NCBI GenBank assembly: GCA_033851265.1 | Contig: JAWWOW010000006.1 | Span: forward strand, 521,476 to 585,475 | Direction of reading: 5' to 3' | DNA from: JAWWOW01 sp033851265 | Lineage (GTDB): Bacteria; Actinomycetota; Actinomycetes; JAWWOW01 | DNA: 64,000 nt | Part shown: one piece after another, positions 9,044 to 17,476 of the stretch | Layout of the letters: every line of letters starts with the position of its first letter | How positions within the stretch are numbered: the first letter of the stretch is position 1 | The notes under the pieces: model-generated | The model's database searches: none | What the model was told of the DNA's origin: nothing | The model's input: the letters and a program-made list of their open reading frames with translations, nothing else | Position numbers and translations under genes: made by a program

Positions 9044-9703
9044 CTATTCAGGGCAGTCCCGCGTGGAGGTTCGGCTAAGTGTCTCGAGCTGCACACCTGC
9101 CAGCGAGCGGCTAACGACTTCGGCGCCCGCGGCCCTAAGCACTGACTCGTTTCGCAGCCCGGAGGAGACGCCGATTGCTCGTGCGCCGATGGCTTGAGCC
9201 GCCGCCATGTCCACTTCCGTGTCGCCGATCCAAGCAGCCGGCCGAGACCGTGTGATCGACTGCACGCCTTGCTGCTTGGGTCGTTCGGAATCGCAGATGA
9301 CAAGGCGATCCGGTGAAAGGCCAAGATTGTTCACCTGTGCTGCAGTAACGCCGTAGTCGCGCCGCGCAGTCGCCACGATGAGTTGTGCGTCGAGGGACGA
9401 TACCCGCCGCAGCCAATCGATGATTCCTGGCAAAGGTGCATCTAGTGACAACAGCTCAGGGTGTTCAATCGATTCGATAAATGCCCGGTCGTAGCTTCTG
9501 CACAGGCGGTCACCAATTCCGAGGCCTAGCACCCTGTGGGTTGGCAGACCGCACCGCTTCCGTCGCCAGTACAGAGTCGACGACAGAGGTTGCAGTCCTA
9601 GCGTTGCCATGACACGTCTGTGGCATTCGAAGTGCCGGGGGCGAACGTCTAACAGTGTCCCGTCAAGATCAAGTACGACCGTTATCGTCAACCTGGCGTG
9701 CAT
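9044..9703 (-). CDS. HAD-superfamily phosphatase
   Basis: 219-residue haloacid dehalogenase-type hydrolase. Motif I is DLDGTLLD near residue 12 (nucleophile Asp and general-acid Asp), motif II is the Thr in IVATARR, motif III probably Lys/Arg around RPKQQG, motif IV is WIGDTEVDMAAA. A helical cap lies between motifs I and II, as in phosphoglycolate-phosphatase-like enzymes. It overlaps the upstream methyltransferase by 16 bases, so they are probably translated together. In this locus it could dephosphorylate a sugar phosphate during nucleotide-sugar supply; substrate not predictable. Confidence 0.85.
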   Translation of the reverse strand: MHARLTITVVLDLDGTLLDVRPRHFECHRRVMATLGLQPLSSTLYWRRKRCGLPTHRVLGLGIGDRLCRSYDRAFIESIEHPELLSLDAPLPGIIDWLRRVSSLDAQLIVATARRDYGVTAAQVNNLGLSPDRLVICDSERPKQQGVQSITRSRPAAWIGDTEVDMAAAQAIGARAIGVSSGLRNESVLRAAGAEVVSRSLAGVQLETLSRTSTRDCPE

Positions 9704-10398
9704 ACTACAAAAATCTCAGCTGCAATCTCAGGCAGCTCCATGCCCAGTTCCGCGAAGGCATCGATCATGCGAGTGTCCCACGTCTCTTGTATCTGGGCAT
9801 TAGACAAAGGCTTTAGAAAGACACCTCCGGTGGCGAGCACCGAAAAACCAGCTCCTCGAACAGTCTCTTGTAGCGTCACGAGGTCGAAGACCCGGCGGTG
9901 GCCCACAGCCGAGTCTCGTTCATTGAGTTCGGCCGGATGGGACAGAAGCCCCATCTTTACGGCCGCAAGGCGATGGACGGAATTGGCATTCGGCACACCG
10001 ATGATCAGGTGACCACGATCTCGCACCCAGCCTGCGACGCGTCGCAAGATTCCGGAGGGATCTTCGACATGCTCCAAGACATGATCGATGACGACGGTGT
10101 CGAATCTTTCTGGTGGCTCGAACTCCTCGAACAACGCGTGCACCTTGGACAAGTTCGGTTGTTCAGGTATCTGGTCAAGGAGGTGGCGCGCACCGTCGAC
10201 GACGGTCAATCGTTGGAATCGGCTGAGTAGCAGCGAGGTCATAACACCGTCAGCTGGACCGAGTTCAAGGCAGTTTTGCCCAACGAAGTGTGAGGAGATC
10301 GCTTTGAACCGATGACGGATGATGGCCTTATCGACCTCTAGCTGGCTGTCGGTGTACCAGGTCGCAACACCGGCTACTCGCTGTGCCTCGTCAGTCAC
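9688..10398 (-). CDS. Class I SAM-dependent methyltransferase
   Basis: 236-residue methyltransferase of the Methyltransf_11/12/23 type. The SAM-binding glycine-rich motif I reads FVGQNCLELGPADGVMTSLL near residue 40; motif II acidic residue is in LTVVDGARH; motif post-II is DTVVIDHVLEHVEDP, a conserved ubiquinone/menaquinone-methyltransferase-like segment; motif III follows as GHLIIGVPNANS. Its neighbours suggest O- or C-methylation of a sugar or lipid-linked intermediate. It overlaps the HAD gene by 16 bases. Substrate cannot be inferred. Confidence 0.85.
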   Translation of the reverse strand: MTDEAQRVAGVATWYTDSQLEVDKAIIRHRFKAISSHFVGQNCLELGPADGVMTSLLLSRFQRLTVVDGARHLLDQIPEQPNLSKVHALFEEFEPPERFDTVVIDHVLEHVEDPSGILRRVAGWVRDRGHLIIGVPNANSVHRLAAVKMGLLSHPAELNERDSAVGHRRVFDLVTLQETVRGAGFSVLATGGVFLKPLSNAQIQETWDTRMIDAFAELGMELPEIAAEIFVVCTPG

Positions 10399-10437
10399 GA
10401 CACCATGCCTCCTGATCTTCGGTCGTCGGTTTCCGCG

Positions 10438-11490
10438 TTAGCGTGCAGTCTCTAGTAGCTGTTCGTACCGGTCCCGAGGCACGAGTACGGGTTCGACGTC
10501 CATCCCGCGGATCCACAGCAACCCCTCGGGCAGGGGATCCAATATCTGCTGCGGAGTCGCAGCTCCCATGCCAAGTTCGACATACAGCGCCGGGAAGTTA
10601 AAACCTGCTCGGGTGAAAAAGTAGACCGTCGTGAAGAAGCGTCCGACGTTGATCTCTGTAACACGGAGTCGACCCATGTCATCCAGCGTCATGTCCACGC
10701 CGTAAATGCCGTGAGGACGATCTTCGACGACCTGGATGGCGAGTTGTCCAATCTCGGTGACGTCTGATGAATGGATGGTTTCACCAACCGCAGTCACGCC
10801 TGTGACACCGGACGGAGCACGGCTCCCGAAGCCCCAGCCAAGGCGTCGTCGCGCTTGGGCCGCGACCAGTGCACCCTCGTGCCACAACGAGAGCCACGCG
10901 ACTGAGGATTCAGTGAGCACCTCGGCCGCCGTATACGCCCCCCACCCGCCGTTCCTGTCAATCCAGCGTGCGGCGAGAACGGGATCACTTGTGGGGAGGG
11001 CGCCTCTCCCACCACCTCCGGTCGTTGCGCGCAGCCATACTCGACCGCCAAAGCGCCGGAACGCTTCGGCGAGGTCATCCTCGTCACGGACCAGAACCGT
11101 CTCAGGAAGAGGAAGTCCCGCGGCTGCCCACCGTTCGTACGAAGACCACTTGTCGACGAAAATCTCCACTCCCTCGACGGAGGGCAGAAATAGCCGGACT
11201 CCCTTGGCGCCGATCTCATTCCGCATGCGTGAGACAGCGAGGACTTCGGCGTCGTTCTGCACGTGCAGGAAATCAGGACGGCACCGCTCGAGTAGGTCGA
11301 GCAAGTGCTCCGGATAAGCCGGATCGGCAGCAGGTGGGACTATGTGTCGCTCATCCACGTCGGCAAGGAAAAGGTCCGTGGGACTAGATGAGGCGCCGAT
11401 CAGACAGTCGTCGCGATCGGACTCCCTCAGGGATCGGATGACGTTGTTGGATGGGGCGCCTCCGGCACCCCCGATATAGATCTTCGCCAT
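10438..11490 (-). CDS. ATP-grasp domain ligase-like protein
   Basis: 350-residue protein with an N-terminal Rossmann-like pre-ATP-grasp domain (KIYIGGAGGAPSNNVIRSL) and an ATP-grasp core. The ATP-binding glycine loop is WLRATTGGGGRGALP near residue 155. The metal-binding segments GVDMTLDDMGRLRVTEINVG carry the expected Asp/Glu/Asn set near residue 270. It resembles carbamoyl-phosphate-synthase-like or CarB-like ATP-grasp proteins seen in polysaccharide loci, which ligate amino or carboxyl groups to acceptors. It leads the minus-strand operon. The reaction is not known. Confidence 0.82.
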   Translation of the reverse strand: MAKIYIGGAGGAPSNNVIRSLRESDRDDCLIGASSSPTDLFLADVDERHIVPPAADPAYPEHLLDLLERCRPDFLHVQNDAEVLAVSRMRNEIGAKGVRLFLPSVEGVEIFVDKWSSYERWAAAGLPLPETVLVRDEDDLAEAFRRFGGRVWLRATTGGGGRGALPTSDPVLAARWIDRNGGWGAYTAAEVLTESSVAWLSLWHEGALVAAQARRRLGWGFGSRAPSGVTGVTAVGETIHSSDVTEIGQLAIQVVEDRPHGIYGVDMTLDDMGRLRVTEINVGRFFTTVYFFTRAGFNFPALYVELGMGAATPQQILDPLPEGLLWIRGMDVEPVLVPRDRYEQLLETAR

Positions 11491-11708
11491 GCGTCATCCG
11501 TACTGGTATGGACGTGTGCGTGGGGCGTTGTGCATATTCCTGACCAACAACGCGTGAGCCTACATGCAGGCGAGGCGGTCACATGTGGGTCCCTGGGTTA
11601 CGTCGAGCATGCATCGGATTGTTGCCCTGGGGCACGCGCTGGTCCGTATCATGACGCGTGGCACTCCCAGAGCCGAACAGAAGCACTATTGACCGAACTG
11701 GGAAGGCC

Positions 11709-12842
11709 ATGTCAGCGGAGCCATTGACGCAGCGCCGAGCAACTGGTCTTGGTTACCGCCCAGCCCTCGACGGCATTCGGGCCCTAGCGGTCACGACTGT
11801 GATTGCAGAACACATGGGTGTCCCATATTTCTCCGGCGGAGGCGTCGGCGTCTTCGTCTTCTTTGTCCTGTCTGGCTTCTTGATCACAACTCTGCTTCTC
11901 GATGAGCGTCAAACTGAAGGTCGCCTGCACCTAACAAGGTTCTACGCGCGGCGGGCGCTGCGGCTACTGCCTGCGTTGGGGATTTTGCTGATTGCAAGCG
12001 TGGGCGGTGTGCTGCTCCTGGGAGGCGTCTACCGGGATGCCACGCTCGCATCCATACTCCCAACACTGTTCTATTACGCCAACTGGGAGGTTTTCTTCCA
12101 CGGCTTCGACTCGCTCGGGTTGTTCGCGCACATGTGGTCGTTGTCTGTGGAAGAGCAGTTCTACCTGATCTGGCCACCCTGCCTAATCGGAATGCGTCGC
12201 TGGAGCACAAACCGAGTTCTACTCGCGCTCGTCGCCGTTTCAACCGCGGTTCTCGCTCTTCGACTAGCCGTGTACGACGGAGCAGCCGACCAACACTTGA
12301 CCCTTGGTACGCATGAGCTCGCGGACCAGCTCGCAATCGGTTGCGCCTTGGCCGTCGCTTTTCGTGCCTATCCATCGTTGGTTGCGAGCATTAGTCGCTA
12401 TGCGCTACTGCCCGCAATTGCGCTGCTGCTGGTGACCATTGACGTTTGGCACCCCAACTCCGATCAAGGAAGTCCACGTTTCTTCTATACCGTCGGTTTC
12501 ACTTTGATTGCGTTGTCGGCTGCTGCGCTAATCGGCTACGTCCACGGCACCCCCGCGTCCCTTGTGTCGCGGGGGTTGGCGTTGAAGCCGCTTGTCTACC
12601 TCGGTCGCATCTCCTACGGCATGTACCTCTTTCACTTCGCGATCGTTAGCGCACTCGCAACGATCGACTGGTCGCACTCGGTCGAGTTCTATCTGTTGGC
12701 ATACGCATCGACTGTCGTCGCTGCATCTCTTTCCTTCTTCCTAGTGGAGCGCCGATTCCTCAAGCTCAAGGGCCGCTTTGAGGCTACGTCGATTGGGAGG
12801 CAGCGTTCGCAGGCCGAAGCACGCGCCGGACTCGGTAACTGA
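11709..12842 (+). CDS. Acyltransferase 3 family membrane O-acyltransferase (OafA-like)
   Basis: 377-residue integral membrane acyltransferase. It opens with GYRPALDGIRALAVTTVIAE, the family signature, followed by FFVLSGFLITTLLL and the conserved RRALRLLPAL and WSLSVEEQFYLIWP motifs. About ten hydrophobic spans are visible. It is expected to transfer acetyl or another acyl group to a glycan. I chose the ATG at 11709 because GGAAGG sits just upstream; a GTG 51 bases earlier is in frame. It is divergent from the ATP-grasp gene, with 218 bases between them in which I see no further gene. Confidence 0.92.
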   Translation: MSAEPLTQRRATGLGYRPALDGIRALAVTTVIAEHMGVPYFSGGGVGVFVFFVLSGFLITTLLLDERQTEGRLHLTRFYARRALRLLPALGILLIASVGGVLLLGGVYRDATLASILPTLFYYANWEVFFHGFDSLGLFAHMWSLSVEEQFYLIWPPCLIGMRRWSTNRVLLALVAVSTAVLALRLAVYDGAADQHLTLGTHELADQLAIGCALAVAFRAYPSLVASISRYALLPAIALLLVTIDVWHPNSDQGSPRFFYTVGFTLIALSAAALIGYVHGTPASLVSRGLALKPLVYLGRISYGMYLFHFAIVSALATIDWSHSVEFYLLAYASTVVAASLSFFLVERRFLKLKGRFEATSIGRQRSQAEARAGLGN

Positions 12843-12963
12843 GCGGCACCGCTTCGACGGCCGCCTTCGCCTGTCGCGCCGGGAAGTTGGGAATCTGAGG
12901 CATGCTCGTTGGTGTGGGTAGTTGCGTTTGAGGCTGCCTATTCTTAGGCCCGGGAGGTAGCAG

Positions 12964-13818
12964 GTGATCCATGAGACAGCTGCGGTCGAGGCGTCAGCCG
13001 ACATAGCTTCGGAAGTCGAGATTGGCGCATACGTGTCGATCGGGGATGACGCGGTGGTGGCAACGGGAGCGATCTTGGATGCGGGTGCTCGTATCGGTAC
13101 CGGCGTCATCGTGGGCCCTTCGGCGAAGATTGGCGCCAACTCTGTAATCGCTGGTGGTAGCAGCGAGAGTCGACCTACACGCGTTGCTGAACACGCTGAG
13201 ATCGGTGCTGCTGCGGTGGTTGGGCCTGGCGTTCACATCGGCCATCATGCGGTGGTTGCACCGGGCACCACGGTGGGATCGGATGTTCCCCCATATGCCC
13301 ACGTTCAGGGGGACTCCGGGCGCATCGTTGGCTACGCAGGCGAAAACTCGGCTTCCCTTCTGTCCCGGGCTCGTCCCCAGGACTTCGACTCGAGCGCCCT
13401 CGACGCTGTCTCAGCTGACGGGGTTCGTCTCGTTCGCGCCGCAGTGGCTGAGGACTTACGTGGATCGCTGGTGGCATACGAGCACGATGAGCAACTTCCG
13501 TATCGCGCCGCTCGGGCTTATCTCGTCTTCGACGTCCACGGCAACCAGGCGCGAGCTGAGCATGCGCATCGCGAGTGTCACGAAACGCTAGTCTGTGCTG
13601 CCGGTTCGCTAGATGTCCTCGTCGACACTGGTTCCGCTCGGGCCCAGGTTCGCTTGCAGAATCCGGCCGTTGGGCTGTACCTGCCTCCCATGACATGGCG
13701 TGTGATCGTCAACCATTCGCCGGGGGCAGTTCTCATGGTTCTTTCGTCCCTTCCCTACGACCCTGACGACTACATCCGGGACTACCCAACATGGGAAGCC
13801 ATGGTCAGCAAGACGTGA
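12964..13818 (+). CDS. Fused hexapeptide-repeat acetyltransferase / FdtA-like sugar ketoisomerase (WxcM-like)
   Basis: 284-residue two-domain protein. Residues 1-125 are left-handed beta-helix hexapeptide repeats (for example IGAYVSIGDDAVVATGAILD), the fold of sugar N-acetyltransferases. Residues about 150-284 are a cupin of the FdtA/QdtA family; EHAHRECHETLVCAAGSLDV has the paired histidines typical of dTDP-4-keto-6-deoxyglucose 3,4-ketoisomerases. The combination, as in WxcM, pairs with the adjacent aminotransferase to make a dTDP-3-acetamido-3,6-dideoxy sugar. The GTG start is the only start giving the complete first repeat. Confidence 0.88.
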   Translation: MIHETAAVEASADIASEVEIGAYVSIGDDAVVATGAILDAGARIGTGVIVGPSAKIGANSVIAGGSSESRPTRVAEHAEIGAAAVVGPGVHIGHHAVVAPGTTVGSDVPPYAHVQGDSGRIVGYAGENSASLLSRARPQDFDSSALDAVSADGVRLVRAAVAEDLRGSLVAYEHDEQLPYRAARAYLVFDVHGNQARAEHAHRECHETLVCAAGSLDVLVDTGSARAQVRLQNPAVGLYLPPMTWRVIVNHSPGAVLMVLSSLPYDPDDYIRDYPTWEAMVSKT

Positions 13819-14903
13819 TCCCGTATTTGGATCTAAGGCGCGAAATGGAGTACTGCTCCGCGGCGCTTACGGAAGCAATTGCGCGCGTCGTTCAAAGCGG
13901 CTGGTTTGTTCTGGGTCGCGAGGTCGAGTCATTCGAAGTCGAGTGGGCAGACTTTGTTGGACGGAAGCACTGCATTGGCGTTGGCAATGCCCTTGACGGT
14001 TTGGCGATCACCCTTCGTGCCCTTGGTGTTGGTCCTGGGGACGAAGTCCTTGTTCCCTCCAACACATACATCGCAACCTGGCTCGCCGTCAGCGCGTGCG
14101 GCGCCAAACCAGTTCCAGTCGAGCCTGAACCAGGATCCTTCCTAGTGACTGTCGATGCGTACGAGGCATCGATCACCACGCGAACCGTAGGGCTCCTGCC
14201 GGTGCACCTGTACGGCGAACTGTGCGACATAGCCTCGATCAACGCATGCGCAAGACGTCATGCGTTGTTCGTGCTTGATGATGCGGCGCAGTCCCATGGA
14301 GCTCGACTCGACGGCGTAACGCCAGCCGGAGATGCCGCGGTCTATTCGTTCTATCCGACCAAGAACCTAGGGGCCCTGGGCGATGCAGGAGCCGTGGTCA
14401 CCGACGACGCGGCTCTCGCGGAGACGGTTCGGGTGCTGCGCAACTACGGCTCATCCGCTAAGTACCATCACAAGGTTCGGGGGGTTAACTCCCGGCTTGA
14501 TGAGATGCAGGCGGCTGTTCTCAAAACCAAGATGCCGGATTTGGATGCTCGCAATCGTCGCCGAAGGGAAGTCGCACAGAAGTACTCACACCGCTTCGCA
14601 GGCAGTGCTGTCGCAGTACCCGCAGTACCCGCGGATCCCGAATCGCATGTCTGGCACGTTTACAACGTCATGACGAACCAACGGGATGCTCTTGAAGCAC
14701 ACCTGAAGCAGGTCGGCATCGGAACTCAGATCTTCTATCCGGTCCCACCACATCTCTCACCGGCCTACGAGGACCACAACTTCGAACCGCAACCATGGGC
14801 TGAGCGCATTGCGCGCGAGTCTTTGGCGTTGCCAATCGGCCCGTATCTAGCCGATGAGGAAGTCGAATTGGTCATCGAGGGAGTGCTCTCTTTCCAACCT
14901 TGA
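13815..14903 (+). CDS. DegT/DnrJ/EryC1/StrS sugar aminotransferase (FdtB-like)
   Basis: PLP-dependent sugar aminotransferase of about 362 residues. IPYLDLRREME is the usual N-terminus, GVGNALDGLAITLRALGVG the PLP-phosphate pocket, DDAAQSHGA holds the PLP-pyridine Asp, and SFYPTKNLGALGDAGAVVT carries the Schiff-base Lys. The GTG at 13815 overlaps the previous stop in GTGA, so I prefer it to an ATG 24 bases upstream. Following an FdtA-like gene, it most likely aminates C3 of dTDP-3-keto-6-deoxyhexose, with the fused hexapeptide domain acetylating the amine. Confidence 0.92.
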   Translation: MIPYLDLRREMEYCSAALTEAIARVVQSGWFVLGREVESFEVEWADFVGRKHCIGVGNALDGLAITLRALGVGPGDEVLVPSNTYIATWLAVSACGAKPVPVEPEPGSFLVTVDAYEASITTRTVGLLPVHLYGELCDIASINACARRHALFVLDDAAQSHGARLDGVTPAGDAAVYSFYPTKNLGALGDAGAVVTDDAALAETVRVLRNYGSSAKYHHKVRGVNSRLDEMQAAVLKTKMPDLDARNRRRREVAQKYSHRFAGSAVAVPAVPADPESHVWHVYNVMTNQRDALEAHLKQVGIGTQIFYPVPPHLSPAYEDHNFEPQPWAERIARESLALPIGPYLADEEVELVIEGVLSFQP

Positions 14904-14938
14904 CTTGATTCAATCGACGGACCACGTACGGTTTGTAC

Positions 14939-16177
14939 ATGGCCGGTGTCGTCGTCTTAGGGCTTGGCTATATCGGCTTGCCTACCGCAGTGGCACTCGC
15001 GACGCGGGGGATCCAGGTGCTGGGTGTAGACGTCAACGCGGAGGTAGTTGAGTCGATCAACCGCGGCGAGGCGCCATTCGTCGAGCCGGACCTCGCCGTC
15101 GCTGTTTCAGGTGCCGTCGCCATGGGCCGGCTGCAGGCAACAACCAAGCCGGAGCCCGGAGATGCATTCATCCTCGCCGTTCCCACGCCGTTCCGGACCG
15201 ACAGAACCGCGGACCTCTCCTACATCTCAGCCGCGGCCGACGCAATTGCCCCCGTCCTTCGCGCGGGCAACCTCGTGGTGCTGGAGTCCACATCCCCACC
15301 GGGCACCACGCGTCAGTTATCCGAGTGGCTAGCTGCGTTGCGGCCGGACCTAACGTTCCCGCACCAGAAGCGCGATGGAGCCGACGTCGCTGTTGCGCAC
15401 TGCCCGGAGCGGGTGTTACCCGGCCGCATCATGATGGAGATTGTCATGAACGACCGCGTCGTGGGCGGCGTGAGTCCGCAATGTGCCGAAAGGGCGCGCG
15501 AGCTATACAAGGTCTTCACGCAGGGTCAGATTCTGTTAACCGACGCCACGACTGCTGAAATGGCCAAGCTCTCGGAGAACGCCTTCCGCGATGTGAATAT
15601 CGCATTCGCCAACGAGCTCTCCATGGTCTGCGATCACCTGGAGGTGGATGTCCATGAGGTCATCGAGCTTGCTAATCGCCACCCTCGCGTCAGCGTGCTG
15701 CAACCAGGACCGGGCGTAGGAGGCCATTGCATCGCTGTCGACCCATGGTTCATCGTGAGCGCCGCCCCTGAGCAAGCGCGACTGATCCGGCTCGCTCGCG
15801 AGGTCAATGACTCGAAGCCGGCTTACATCGTCAACGAGGTCGTGCGTACCGCCGAGCGGTTCCGAGATCCTGTGATTGCCTGCCTCGGGCTGGCCTTCAA
15901 GGCAAATGTCGACGACCTTCGGGAGAGCCCGGCGCTTCACATCGTTTCGGAACTTGCTAATCGCTCGGTTGGCCGGCTGCTCGTCGCGGAACCGCATGTC
16001 GCCGCGCTGCCGGACGTTCTGGTGCCTGGTGGTGCAGCGAAACTCGTTGACGCTGCCGATGCCATTGAGGAGGCGGACATCGTGCTGCTTCTCGTCGACC
16101 ACGACGCGTTTCGCGGCGTAAAGAAGCCGGCTCTTCGCGGGAAGGTCGTCTTCGACACCCGCGGACTGTGGCGCTAG
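14939..16177 (+). CDS. wecC: UDP-N-acetyl-D-mannosamine dehydrogenase (WecC-type)
   Basis: 412-residue nucleotide-sugar dehydrogenase of the UDP-glucose/GDP-mannose family. The NAD-binding Rossmann turn is VVLGLGYIGLPTAVALATRG; the middle domain carries the catalytic region GPGVGGHCIAVDPWF with the active-site Cys, and KLSENAFRDVNIAFANEL matches the family core. The WecC subgroup is indicated by the GGHC-IAVDPWF form and by the WecB-type epimerase next door. It should oxidise UDP-ManNAc to UDP-ManNAcA. It shares a four-base CTAG stop overlap with the convergent epimerase gene. Confidence 0.9.
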   Translation: MAGVVVLGLGYIGLPTAVALATRGIQVLGVDVNAEVVESINRGEAPFVEPDLAVAVSGAVAMGRLQATTKPEPGDAFILAVPTPFRTDRTADLSYISAAADAIAPVLRAGNLVVLESTSPPGTTRQLSEWLAALRPDLTFPHQKRDGADVAVAHCPERVLPGRIMMEIVMNDRVVGGVSPQCAERARELYKVFTQGQILLTDATTAEMAKLSENAFRDVNIAFANELSMVCDHLEVDVHEVIELANRHPRVSVLQPGPGVGGHCIAVDPWFIVSAAPEQARLIRLAREVNDSKPAYIVNEVVRTAERFRDPVIACLGLAFKANVDDLRESPALHIVSELANRSVGRLLVAEPHVAALPDVLVPGGAAKLVDAADAIEEADIVLLLVDHDAFRGVKKPALRGKVVFDTRGLWR

Positions 16178-17334
16178 CGGTCTGCTTCGGGATCGAACTC
16201 GTCGACACGTTCGTCGACGCCTAGAAGTTGGCCGATGGCAGAGACGCATCGGCGCGTGGCCTGGCCGTCGCCGTACGGATTGACCGCGTTCGCCATCTGG
16301 GCGTAGGCCGACTGGTCCCGGAAAAGCTGGAGCACCTCCCGTTCGATAGTGGCCTCGTCGGTGCCTACCAACCGGGCCGTGCCGGCGTCGATGGCTTCAG
16401 GCCGTTCGGTGATGTTGCGCATGACGAGGACAGGCTTTCCGAGACTCGGACCCTCTTCCTGGATTCCACCGCTATCGGTGAGGATCACGTCTGCTCGTGC
16501 CATGAGTCGTGCGAAGGCCCCGTAAGCGAGTGGCTCGGTGATGAGCACGTTCGGGTGACCCTCAGTGGCAGGCCGCAAGGCGCCGCGAACGACCGGGTTG
16601 CGATGGATCGGGATGACGACGAGCAGCTCGGGCTGAGCTTTTGCAATGTTGGCCAGCGCTTGTCCCACCTGCTCAAGCGGTGCACCCCAGGACTCGCGCC
16701 GGTGGGCGGTCACCAAGAGCACACGACGCGGATCGGCATCGATGTCTTTGAGCGCAGGGTCGCCGTACTCCACATGCTTGTCGACTGTCTGCAGCAGCGC
16801 ATCGATGACCGTATTACCAGTGACCACGACGTCGTCCCGTTCGATGCCTTCGGCTAGCAGGTTGTGCCTGCTTCGCGGCGTCGGGGCGAGATGCAGCGTC
16901 GTCAACCGGCTAGTGAGCTGGCGGTTGATCTCCTCGGGATACGGCGCGTAGCGATCAGATGTCCGCAGTCCCGCCTCGAGGTGCACCACCGGCACACGGT
17001 GGTAGAAGGCAGCGAGCGCGCCAGCGAACGTGCTCGTTGTGTCGCCTTGAACAAGGACGGCGTCGGGCTCGATGTCATCCATTAATCGGCTCAACCCATC
17101 GAGCGCACGCGTTGTTATCTCCGCAAGTGATTGCCCTGGTTGCAGGATGTCGAGGTCGTGGTCCGGGATGATCCCGAATAGTTCGAGAACCTGATCCAGC
17201 ATCTCGCGGTGCTGACCCGTCACCGCAGTAACGGACTCGATCCTCGTTTGCTCCTCAAGCCCCTGCAGGACGGGCGCTAGTTTGATGGCCTCGGGACGAG
17301 TGCCGAAGATCGTCATCAGCCTCTTCGGACGCAC
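16174..17334 (-). CDS. wecB: UDP-N-acetylglucosamine 2-epimerase, non-hydrolysing (WecB-type)
   Basis: 386-residue enzyme interconverting UDP-GlcNAc and UDP-ManNAc. Family marks are MTIFGTRPEAIKLAPVL at the N-terminus, VTGQHREMLDQVLELF, VQGDTTSTFAGALAAFYHR, HLEAGLRT and TDSGGIQEEGPSLGKPVLVMR near residue 290. I chose the GTG at 17334, eight bases after GGAAAGG; a longer frame exists to 17385. With WecC it would make UDP-ManNAcA for the glycan. It is divergent from the BY-kinase gene and convergent with wecC. Confidence 0.95.
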   Translation of the reverse strand: MRPKRLMTIFGTRPEAIKLAPVLQGLEEQTRIESVTAVTGQHREMLDQVLELFGIIPDHDLDILQPGQSLAEITTRALDGLSRLMDDIEPDAVLVQGDTTSTFAGALAAFYHRVPVVHLEAGLRTSDRYAPYPEEINRQLTSRLTTLHLAPTPRSRHNLLAEGIERDDVVVTGNTVIDALLQTVDKHVEYGDPALKDIDADPRRVLLVTAHRRESWGAPLEQVGQALANIAKAQPELLVVIPIHRNPVVRGALRPATEGHPNVLITEPLAYGAFARLMARADVILTDSGGIQEEGPSLGKPVLVMRNITERPEAIDAGTARLVGTDEATIEREVLQLFRDQSAYAQMANAVNPYGDGQATRRCVSAIGQLLGVDERVDEFDPEADR

Positions 17335-17476
17335 AGTGCTGCCTTTCCTTGAGTCAGCGGCTTGCGTTGCTCCCGGGTGTCCCAAGGGTAAGCACGGCTA
17401 CAGTTAGGCTACGTCTTAGTAATCGAAGGTTCTGCGACGGCACGACTCGTGGAGCGGCGAGTTAGGGACTGAGAAC

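Noticed and set aside
11491..11708. A sigma-70 promoter for the acyltransferase gene (TTGCCC and TATCAT)
   Set aside because: The spacer counts to about 19 bases, which is not convincing, so no feature is listed.
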